From positions 6,138,001-6,202,000 of the forward strand of contig NZ_VIVR01000001.1 of NCBI RefSeq assembly GCF_007828955.1: 64,000 nucleotides of DNA, read 5' to 3'. Source of the DNA: Kitasatospora atroaurantiaca. GTDB taxonomy: Bacteria > Actinomycetota > Actinomycetes > Streptomycetales > Streptomycetaceae. The notes under the pieces were generated by a model. The model had not been told where the DNA came from. It searched no databases and worked only from the letters and a program-made list of their open reading frames with translations. Position numbers and translations under genes: made by a program. This document shows, piece after piece, positions 18,298-25,144 of the stretch (position 1 is the stretch's first letter; each line of letters starts with the position of its first letter).

Positions 18298-18573
18298 ATG
18301 CCGCTGACCGTCGTCGCCAGGTTCGAGGCCGGGCCGGGCCAGGAGGACCGGCTGCGGACCGAGCTGGAGGCCATGATCGAACCGTCCGTGGACGAGCCCG
18401 GCTGCCTCGCGTACGAGCTGTACGTCGACCCCAACCGGCCGGGCCGGATGGCGGTGGTCGAGGAGTGGACCTGTCGGCCCGCCTTCGAGCGGCACGCCGC
18501 CGGCGCGTACCGGCGCAGGGTCGCGGATCTGCTGGCCGGCCCGGTCACGGTCCAGTACCTGACGGAGAGTTGA
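18298..18573 (+). CDS. Antibiotic biosynthesis monooxygenase (ABM) domain protein
   Basis: 91-aa single-domain dimeric alpha-beta barrel protein (YgiN/ABM type). It has the typical pattern of a beta strand with Val/Ala, EPGCLAYELY near residue 38 and a VEEW segment near residue 62. Some members are cofactor-free quinol or anthrone oxygenases, others have no known enzymology. It has a near-perfect AAGGAGGTG ribosome site and follows the alcohol dehydrogenase by 48 bp, so a joint redox or detoxification role is plausible but unproven. Confidence 0.87.
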   Translation: MPLTVVARFEAGPGQEDRLRTELEAMIEPSVDEPGCLAYELYVDPNRPGRMAVVEEWTCRPAFERHAAGAYRRRVADLLAGPVTVQYLTES

Positions 18574-18579
18574 GACTGC

Positions 18580-19389
18580 TCAGCCGTGGCGGGGCTCCCA
18601 GCGGAAGAGGCGGCGGGTGAGGACGACCGCGGCGGCCGCCCAGGCGGCCAGGACCAGCAGCTGGGGTGCGGCCGTCTGCCACCCGTGCAGCAGGTCGATC
18701 GAGGCCAGCGGCCCGCCGTCCCAGCTCTCATGGCCGAACTCGCGGCCGAACCAGGCCGTCCGCAGCGTCTGGACCACGGGCGCCAGCGGCAGGGTGTGGG
18801 CGGGGAGGCGCAGCCACTCGGGCAGTGACGCCAGCGGGGTGAAGACACCGCTGCCGAACATGCACAGCAGCAGGACGGGCGTGGCGACCAGCGGCGCCGT
18901 CTCGGAGCTCGGCGTGAGACCCGACAGGGCGACGGCCAGCACGGCGAAGACCAGGTAGCCGCCGGCCAGCGCGAGCAGCAGCAGGAGCGGGTCGGCGGGC
19001 AGCGGCGTACCGAACCAGCCCACCGACACCCCGCCAAGCACCAGCACCTGGAGCAGCACCACGGCGGCACCGGAGCCCAGTTGACCCGCGAAGATCGCGG
19101 TCGGGGGCACCTCGGTGCCGCGCAGGCGTTTGAGGACCAGCTCGTCCCGGCGCGCGACGATGCCGGTCAGCAGGTTGACGAAGGAGGTGGCCAGGGCGAG
19201 GCCGATGAAGCCGACGGTGGTGTAGCCCGCGGCGTTCACCCCGCCGATCTCCTTGCCGCGCAGCGGCGCGGCGACCACCAGGTTGAGCAGGACGGGGAGC
19301 AGGAAGCCGATGAAGGTCGAGCGCCGGTTGCGCCAGAACACCTTCCAGGAGAGCAGGAACTGGCCTCGGGCGTAGGAGAACCAGGTCAT
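18580..19389 (-). CDS. ABC-2 exporter permease (DrrB-like), at RiPP cluster edge
   Basis: 269-aa membrane protein with about six helices, ABC2_membrane type. Its start ATG overlaps the stop of the ATPase gene (ATGA, 19386-19389), so the two are translated together. The pair is transcribed divergently from the RiPP precursor gene at 20603. In RiPP and antibiotic clusters such DrrAB-type pairs often give producer immunity or extra export. Since an NHLM exporter is already encoded in the cluster, immunity is the more likely role; this is inference. Confidence 0.85.
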   Translation of the reverse strand: MTWFSYARGQFLLSWKVFWRNRRSTFIGFLLPVLLNLVVAAPLRGKEIGGVNAAGYTTVGFIGLALATSFVNLLTGIVARRDELVLKRLRGTEVPPTAIFAGQLGSGAAVVLLQVLVLGGVSVGWFGTPLPADPLLLLLALAGGYLVFAVLAVALSGLTPSSETAPLVATPVLLLCMFGSGVFTPLASLPEWLRLPAHTLPLAPVVQTLRTAWFGREFGHESWDGGPLASIDLLHGWQTAAPQLLVLAAWAAAAVVLTRRLFRWEPRHG

Positions 19390-20327
19390 CGTGCGACCGC
19401 CTTCCGGTGGGAGAGCTCCAGGAACACGTCCTCGAGTGACGCGGCGCGCACCTCGATACCGTCCAGCTCGACCTCGCGGGCGGCAGCCCAGGCGTGCAGC
19501 GCGGCCAGGGCGGGCGCGGTGCGCGGGACGGTGTACGCGACCAGCTGCCCCTCGACGGCCACGTGAGCCCCGGGAAGTTCGGGCAGCGCGGTGGCGGGCA
19601 GACCGGCCGGGAGCGGGAAGCTGATCCGGGTGCCGTGGCCCGAGAGCACCTCGCCGACGCTGCCGGTGGCGGCGAGCCGGCCGTGGTCCATGATGGCGAC
19701 CCGGTCGGCCAGCTGCTGCGCCTCCTCCAGGTAGTGCGTGGTCAACACCACGGTGGTGCCGCCGTGTTGGAGTTCCCTGACGAGCTGCCAGGTGTTGCGT
19801 CGCGCCTCGGGGTCCATGCCGGTGGTGGGTTCGTCGAGGAAGAGCAGCTCGGGGCCGTTCAGCACGGCGAGCGCCAGGTCGAGCCGGCGGCGCTCTCCGC
19901 CGGAGAGCCGGCCGACTCGGGTGCCGGCCTTCTCGGTCAGGCCGGCCTGGGCCAGCACCTCGGCCGTCCCGCGCGGACGGGTGAGGAAGGTGCGCCAGGA
20001 GTCGACGGTCTCGCGGACCGTCAACTCCTTGAAGAAGCCGCCCTCCTGGAGCATGACGCCGGTACGCCGGCGCACCGCCGTCCCCTGCGCGAACGGGTCC
20101 AGGCCGAGCACCCGGACGGTGCCCGAGGACGGCGGGCGGTAGCCCTCCAGGACCTCCAGCGTGCTGGTCTTGCCCGCGCCGTTGGTGCCCAGCAGGGCGA
20201 ACAGTTCACCGCGCTCGACGGTGAAGGAGACGCCGCGGACGGCTTCGAAGCCGCCGTGACTCCGATGCAGGTCGATGACTTCAACGGCCGGCGAACGGGA
20301 ATTCCCGTGAGGCATTTCTGTTGTCAT
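19386..20327 (-). CDS. ABC exporter ATP-binding subunit (DrrA-like)
   Basis: 313-aa ABC ATPase with Walker A GTNGAGKTS (about residue 48), signature LSGGERRRLDLAL (about 143), Walker B ELLFLDEPTTGMDP (about 160), H-loop in LTTHYLEEA, and a C-terminal extension of about 90 residues as in DrrA-type drug exporters. First gene of the leftward pair; its promoter shares the 275-bp spacer with the RiPP precursor promoter, which contains the inverted repeat at 20426-20443. Probable self-resistance or accessory export for the cluster product. Confidence 0.87.
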   Translation of the reverse strand: MTTEMPHGNSRSPAVEVIDLHRSHGGFEAVRGVSFTVERGELFALLGTNGAGKTSTLEVLEGYRPPSSGTVRVLGLDPFAQGTAVRRRTGVMLQEGGFFKELTVRETVDSWRTFLTRPRGTAEVLAQAGLTEKAGTRVGRLSGGERRRLDLALAVLNGPELLFLDEPTTGMDPEARRNTWQLVRELQHGGTTVVLTTHYLEEAQQLADRVAIMDHGRLAATGSVGEVLSGHGTRISFPLPAGLPATALPELPGAHVAVEGQLVAYTVPRTAPALAALHAWAAAREVELDGIEVRAASLEDVFLELSHRKAVAR

Positions 20328-20425
20328 GGAAAACAGAGTGCAGGCGATGGCGCGGTGCGTGCAAGTGCAGCTGGAGGATGGACATTTGTGCAGGTGGGAG
20401 GGTATTCAAAAGGTCACGGTCGAGG

Positions 20426-20443
20426 GTATGGCATTTTCCATAC
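20426..20443. promoter_or_regulatory. Candidate operator in divergent RiPP promoter region
   Basis: Inverted repeat GTATGG-N6-CCATAC between the divergent immunity ATPase (20327) and precursor (20603) genes. The 275-bp spacer is markedly richer in A+T than its surroundings, as expected for promoters, and holds no other gene. The cognate factor may be one of the two regulators at the far end of the cluster; that link is a guess. Confidence 0.4.
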
Positions 20444-20602
20444 GGCTTTCCTGACATCCCGTACTGTCGGCGCCCAGAGGCCCGGGTGCATATTTCTCTC
20501 ATCGCCGGAAGCGAGCCGGAGAAAAAGGGCCGGAAAGCATTCCGACGCCGATCGGCGACCAGCCCCGTCGGGGCCGGCGCCACGAACCGGAGGGAAACCA
20601 CC

Positions 20603-20767
20603 ATGGCTGAGAACAAGGACATCGTCGAGACCGAGACCGCCGAGCAGTTCGACATCGAGGTCGAGGAGCTGGACACCGTCAACGGTGGCGTCAGCGTCAG
20701 CTCGCTCGCCTGCGCCGCCTGCCCGGTCTCGTCCTTCAGCTCCGTCTCCAACTCGGCTGCCGAGTAA
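20603..20767 (+). CDS. RiPP precursor peptide (Gly-Gly leader, Ser/Cys-rich core)
   Basis: 54-aa precursor for a ribosomally made, modified peptide. The start ATG 20603 has GGAGGGA seven bases upstream; longer in-frame starts to 20321 have no ribosome site. Leader residues 1-29 are very acidic, contain FDIEVEELD (16-24), the style of azole-peptide and class II lanthipeptide leaders, and end in the double-glycine site VNGG (26-29) for the C39 protease encoded downstream. The core, residues 30-54, has nine Ser (31, 33, 34, 43, 44, 46, 47, 49, 51), two Cys (37, 40), no Thr, and ends NSAAE. Cys and Ser are substrates for the YcaO, SagB and LanM-like enzymes of the operon. I cannot match the core to a known product. 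Confidence 0.9.
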   Translation: MAENKDIVETETAEQFDIEVEELDTVNGGVSVSSLACAACPVSSFSSVSNSAAE

Positions 20768-20775
20768 GGGAACCA

Positions 20776-20814
20776 GTGCCGCGGTGGGCCCGTCCGACGG
20801 GCCCACCGCGGCAC
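20776..20814 (+). terminator. Attenuating hairpin between precursor and biosynthetic operon
   Basis: Perfect inverted repeat with 19-bp arms (20776-20794 and 20796-20814) starting 8 bases after the precursor stop and ending 42 bases before the P450 start. No other promoter is evident before the P450, so it probably acts as a partial terminator or 3' stabiliser, giving excess precursor mRNA over enzyme mRNA. This is a recurrent layout in RiPP clusters. Confidence 0.75.
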
Positions 20815-20856
20815 CCGCATGGCCACCACCGAATCGATGACAAGGAGGGCCGGGCG

Positions 20857-22104
20857 ATGGAGAGCCTCCGGCACGAGCTCACGCGGTTCATCCGGCATCC
20901 GGCCGCCCAGCACGACCCGCCCGGCCTCTACCGGCGGCTGCTGACCGAGGCGCCGGTGCTCGACCTCGGCCGGGTGCACGTCGTCTCCGGCTACCAGGAG
21001 ATCGTCAGCGTCCTGATGCACCCCGGCACCACCGTCGACCCGTCGACGATCGGCCTGCCCCGGGCGGGCTCCTCGGCGCTCGCCGAGATCGTCGCCCGGA
21101 TGCTGCCGATGCGCGACGGCGCCGACCACACCCGGCTCAAGCGGCTGGCCACCACCGCCTTCAGTGCGCGGCGGCTGGAGCAGATCCGCGGGCGGATCGA
21201 GTCGACCGCCGACCGGCTGCTGGCCCCGCTGGTCGCGGCCGGCTCCTTCGACCTGGTGGCCGACCTCGCCGTCCCGCTGCCGGTCGCCGTCTCCTGCGCG
21301 CTCCTCGACGTGCCCGAGTCCGACCAGGGCCGGGTGACCGGCTGGGCCGGCCTGGTCGCGCGCTCCCTGCTCGACCCGTTCACCGACGCCGAGCAGACCG
21401 CCGCCCTGGACGTCGAGTTCGCCGAATTCCAGGCGTACGTCGAGGAGTTGTGCGCCGCGCGGGCCGCCGACCCCGGGGACGACCTGATCAGCAGGCTCAC
21501 CGTGGCCCGGACCGAGGGCCGGCTGGACACCGAGGACCTGCTCGCCTTCGTGGTGATGTTGTTCGCCAACGGCCTCGAGACGCTCACCTCCGGCCTGGCG
21601 GTCGCGGTCTGGCACCTGCTCAGAACGCCCGGCCTGGCCGAGCGGCTGCGGGCCGAACCCGCCGACGCCGAGGCCGTGTTCGACGAGGCCCAGCGCCTCG
21701 GCAGCCCCGTCCGGGCCAGTGCCCGCGCGCTGACCCACGAGGTCGCCGTCGGTGACACCGTGATCCCGGCCGGCCGGGTGGCGCTGCTGCTGTACGCGGC
21801 GGCCAACCGCGATCCGCGCCGCTTCCCGGACCCGGACCGCTTCGACCCGGACCGGGCCGAACGGCGGCACCTCGCCTTCGGCCACGGTCCGCACCACTGT
21901 CTCGGTGCTCCGCTCTCCCTGATGGCCGGGGCGGCGGTGCTGCGCGGCCTGGCGGCGGCGGGAGCCGAGCGCGAGCTCAGCACGCCGCTCACCGAGCACA
22001 CGGCGCCGTGGAGCACCCAGTTCGTCTTCGGCGGCCTGCGTGAACTGCCGGTGCACTGCCCGCCGCGCGAAAGCCTCGTCCCGGCGGGGGTGGGGCAGCC
22101 GTGA
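20857..22104 (+). CDS. Cytochrome P450, RiPP tailoring candidate
   Basis: 415-aa class I bacterial P450. Heme ligand Cys348 in FGHGPHHCLGAPL; I-helix ANGLETLTSG, a variant of the AGxxT oxygen-activation motif keeping Glu-Thr; K-helix EAQR with the Arg of SPVRASAR after it. Start ATG 20857 follows AGGAGG by nine bases; a longer frame to 20776 would begin inside the hairpin. The stop overlaps the next start (GTGA). No ferredoxin or reductase gene is nearby, so it must borrow partners. Likely role: hydroxylation or crosslinking of the modified peptide, by context only. Confidence 0.92.
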   Translation: MESLRHELTRFIRHPAAQHDPPGLYRRLLTEAPVLDLGRVHVVSGYQEIVSVLMHPGTTVDPSTIGLPRAGSSALAEIVARMLPMRDGADHTRLKRLATTAFSARRLEQIRGRIESTADRLLAPLVAAGSFDLVADLAVPLPVAVSCALLDVPESDQGRVTGWAGLVARSLLDPFTDAEQTAALDVEFAEFQAYVEELCAARAADPGDDLISRLTVARTEGRLDTEDLLAFVVMLFANGLETLTSGLAVAVWHLLRTPGLAERLRAEPADAEAVFDEAQRLGSPVRASARALTHEVAVGDTVIPAGRVALLLYAAANRDPRRFPDPDRFDPDRAERRHLAFGHGPHHCLGAPLSLMAGAAVLRGLAAAGAERELSTPLTEHTAPWSTQFVFGGLRELPVHCPPRESLVPAGVGQP

Positions 22105-22877
22105 CCACCACCACCGCCACGAAGCAGCGCACCGCGCTCGCCGCGGCCCAGGCGGCCGCCGTCCTCGAACCCGGCCTCGACCGGCCCGTGGGCCTGATCG
22201 GCGCCCGGCTCTGGGCCGCCGCCGCAGCCCTGCTGCTGGCCGTGGGCGCGGGCACCGCGTGGGCCACGCTCGGCTCGCTGCCGCACACCGTCACCCTGGA
22301 CGCCGTGATCGCCCACGGCCCCGCCCCGGCGGTCGCCCGCGCCGACGTGGCGGGCTCCGTGCTCGACGTACGGGCCCAGCCGGGGGAGCGGGTGACGGAG
22401 GGTCAGGTACTCGCCGTCCTGCGCACGCCGACCGGTGAGCGGACCGAGCTGCGGGCCCCCGTCGCGGGCACCGTCACCGCCGTGCTGGCCCCGCCCGGGA
22501 GCGCGGTGGCCGCAGGCGGGCCGGTCGTCACCCTCGACTCCGCCGCAGCACCGGCCACCGTGCGGCTCTACGCCGCCTCCGAGCGTGAGGCGGCGCGCCT
22601 GCGGCCGGGCCGCGAGGTCCTGGTGCCGCTGCCGGGAGGCGGGGTCGTCCGCGCCGTGATCACGGCCGTCGATCCGCTGCCCGTCCGCGCCCGCTCGCTC
22701 GACGGCACATTGCCGGTGCCGCTGCCCGGCCTGCCGGGCGGCGACGCGCCGGTGTGGGCGGCGTACGCGCAGCTGCCGACCCCCGTCGCCGGTGGCCCGG
22801 TCCCCGTGCGGGTGGCCGTCGACCTCGGTGCCCGCCACCCGTACCAGGCGGTCTTCGGGACGGGGGAGCAGCGGTGA
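22101..22877 (+). CDS. NHLM-type secretion protein, HlyD-like membrane fusion subunit
   Basis: 258-aa membrane-anchored adaptor. One transmembrane helix (about residues 36-56) after a short cytosolic N-terminus, then biotinyl/lipoyl-like halves: the VLDVRAQPGERVTEGQVLAVL strand region and a second RAPVAGTVTAVLAPPG segment. Shorter than Gram-negative HlyD and without a long coiled-coil hairpin, as in NHLM bacteriocin secretion proteins of actinomycetes. Couples by 4-bp overlap to both the upstream P450 and the downstream peptidase-transporter. Works with the two ABC proteins to export the peptide. Confidence 0.85.
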   Translation: MTTTTATKQRTALAAAQAAAVLEPGLDRPVGLIGARLWAAAAALLLAVGAGTAWATLGSLPHTVTLDAVIAHGPAPAVARADVAGSVLDVRAQPGERVTEGQVLAVLRTPTGERTELRAPVAGTVTAVLAPPGSAVAAGGPVVTLDSAAAPATVRLYAASEREAARLRPGREVLVPLPGGGVVRAVITAVDPLPVRARSLDGTLPVPLPGLPGGDAPVWAAYAQLPTPVAGGPVPVRVAVDLGARHPYQAVFGTGEQR

Positions 22878-25144
22878 GCAAGCCCAGGCGCTACCTGCGC
22901 ACACCCGTGGTGCCCCAGATGGAGGAGCAGGACTGCGGCGCCGCCTGCCTCGCGGTCGTCCTCGGTGCCTTCGGACACCGCGTCACCCTCCAGGAGGCGT
23001 CCCGCGCCTGCGGCGTCAGCCGGGACGGCGTGAGCGCCGCAGCCGTGGCCCGCGCGGCCGGCCGGTACGGGCTGATCGCGAGGGGCCGCCGGGTGGTCCG
23101 CGGCGAGGACCGGCTGCTCGGGCTCGCCGAGGTGCCGGTGCCCGCGATGGTGCTGGTCACCGGACCGCACTTCGCCGTCTTCGAGGGCGTCCGGCGCGGC
23201 CGGGTCCGGCTCAACGACCCTTCGCTGGGCTCCTACTCGGCCTCGCCGGAGGAGTTCTGGGAGTCCTTCGCCGGCATCGCGGTCGGCTTCGAACCCGGGC
23301 CCGACTTCGAGCGGGGCGGCGTACGGCTGCCGCTGCTGCGCGCCTTCGCCGGCCGCCTGCGCCCGTACGCCCCGGCGCTGCTGGCCGCCGTGGTGGCCGC
23401 GCTCCTGCTGACCCTTCCCGGGGTTGCCGCGGCCTTCCTGCTGCGGGCGTACCTGACCTCCGTCGTGGTGGGCGGCGCCGTGCACTGGGCCGCGCCGCTG
23501 ACCCTGGCCGCCGGCGGGGTCGCGGCGACCGTGCTGCTCGGCACCTGGCTCCAACAGACCGTGGTGAACAGGGTGTTGGAGATGATGGCCGCCCGCTCGT
23601 CGGCCGCCTTCCTGTGGCGGATGCTCCGGCTTCCGGGGGCGTTCTTCCACCGCAGGCAGCTCGGCGGTCTGGTCACCCGGGTGCAGATGAACGACGGCCT
23701 CGCCTCGCTGCTCTCCCACCGGGCCGCGGGGGCGGCCGCATCGGCCGCCGCGGCGGCCGTCCACCTGACGGCACTCTGCTGGCTGGAGCCGCGCCTGGCC
23801 GCCGCACCGGTCGCCGTCGCGCTGCTGGACGTGGCCGCGCTGCGGATCGCCGACCGCAGGCGAGGCGGGATGGTGCACCGTCTGCACGCCGAGCAGTACA
23901 AGCGCGACGGTGTGGCCTTCGCCGGGGTGTCGGCGATCGAGACCCTCAAGGCCGAGGGCGCGGAGGACTCCTTCTTCCGCTCCTGGGCCGGCTGGCAGGC
24001 CCGCGCGATGCACACCGGTCAGAGCGTGGCCACGGCCGTGCTCGTGCCGCTCTCCCTGCCGGGCGCACTCAACACCGCCGCCACGGCGGTCGTCGTGGTC
24101 GCCGGCACCTCGCTGCTGCTCGCGGGCTCGCTGCCGGTCGGCACCCTGCTGGCCTTTCTGCTGCTGCTCAACGGATTCCTCCTCCCGGTCTCGCAACTCG
24201 TCGGGATCGCCTCCGAGTTGACCATGGCCAGGGCGCAGAACGCGCTCCTGGAGGACGTCGAGACCTCCGAGCCCGACCCCTACCTGACGCCCGTCCTCGA
24301 CGCTCCCGCCGAGGGCGCCGCGCTGCGCGGCGAACTGGAGCTGCTGGACGTGTCCTTCGGCTACGACCCCAACCGGCCGCCCGCCCTGGACGGCATCTCG
24401 CTGGCCGTCCGGCCCGGCGAGTGGGTCGCGGTGGTCGGCTCCAGCGGGAGCGGGAAGTCCACGCTGGCCCGGCTGGCGGCGGGTGTGCTACGACCGTGGA
24501 GCGGCCAGGTGCTGCTGGACGGCCGACCGCGCGAGGAGTGGCACCGGGCGGTGGTCAGCAGCCAGGTCGCGTACGTGGAACAGCAATTGCGGCTCTTCGA
24601 GGGCACCGTCCGCGAGAACCTGACGCTCTGGAACCCGGCGGCCGACGAGGACGCCCTGCACCGGGCGCTCGCCGACGCCGAGGCGGCCGAGCTGGTCCGC
24701 CGGCGCGGGGGCCTGGACGGCGGGCGGATCGAGGAGGACGCCCGCAACCTCTCCGGCGGCGAGCGCCAGCGGCTCGAACTGGCCCGCGCCCTCGCCCTCG
24801 ACCCGGTGCTGCTGGTGCTGGACGAGGCGACCTCCGCCCTCGACGCGCACACCGAGGCGGCCGTCAACGCCCATCTGCGGCGGCGCGGCACCGCCTGCCT
24901 GGTGCTGGCGCACCGCCTGAGCACCATCCAGTCCGCGGACCGGGTGATCGTCCTGGCCGGGGGCCGGATCGTCCAGCAGGGCGCCCCGGCCGAACTGGCC
25001 GCCGTACCCGGCGCGTACCGGACGCTGCTGGAGGAAGCCGCCGAGCCCGCGCGGCGCACCGCCCAGAGCGCTCCCGTCGGCCGGCCGAGGCGGGCGCGGC
25101 GAGCCGGCCAGACCGTCCCGTCCCGGCGGAGGGAAGCATCATGA
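22874..25144 (+). CDS. Peptidase C39-ABC transporter, NHLM system protein 1
   Basis: 756-aa bifunctional exporter that cuts the leader after Gly-Gly and pumps out the peptide. Start is the GTG (22874) overlapping the HlyD-like stop; the longer frame to 22754 is rejected. C39 protease at residues 1-140 with QDCGAAC (catalytic Cys21), GPHF (His99) and LNDP (Asp115), all intact; six-helix ABC membrane domain (about 150-450); ATPase with Walker A GSSGSGKST, signature LSGGERQRLELARAL and Walker B LLVLDEATSALD. Its cleavage site matches VNGG in the precursor. Stop overlaps the next start (ATGA). Confidence 0.94.
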   Translation: MSKPRRYLRTPVVPQMEEQDCGAACLAVVLGAFGHRVTLQEASRACGVSRDGVSAAAVARAAGRYGLIARGRRVVRGEDRLLGLAEVPVPAMVLVTGPHFAVFEGVRRGRVRLNDPSLGSYSASPEEFWESFAGIAVGFEPGPDFERGGVRLPLLRAFAGRLRPYAPALLAAVVAALLLTLPGVAAAFLLRAYLTSVVVGGAVHWAAPLTLAAGGVAATVLLGTWLQQTVVNRVLEMMAARSSAAFLWRMLRLPGAFFHRRQLGGLVTRVQMNDGLASLLSHRAAGAAASAAAAAVHLTALCWLEPRLAAAPVAVALLDVAALRIADRRRGGMVHRLHAEQYKRDGVAFAGVSAIETLKAEGAEDSFFRSWAGWQARAMHTGQSVATAVLVPLSLPGALNTAATAVVVVAGTSLLLAGSLPVGTLLAFLLLLNGFLLPVSQLVGIASELTMARAQNALLEDVETSEPDPYLTPVLDAPAEGAALRGELELLDVSFGYDPNRPPALDGISLAVRPGEWVAVVGSSGSGKSTLARLAAGVLRPWSGQVLLDGRPREEWHRAVVSSQVAYVEQQLRLFEGTVRENLTLWNPAADEDALHRALADAEAAELVRRRGGLDGGRIEEDARNLSGGERQRLELARALALDPVLLVLDEATSALDAHTEAAVNAHLRRRGTACLVLAHRLSTIQSADRVIVLAGGRIVQQGAPAELAAVPGAYRTLLEEAAEPARRTAQSAPVGRPRRARRAGQTVPSRRREAS

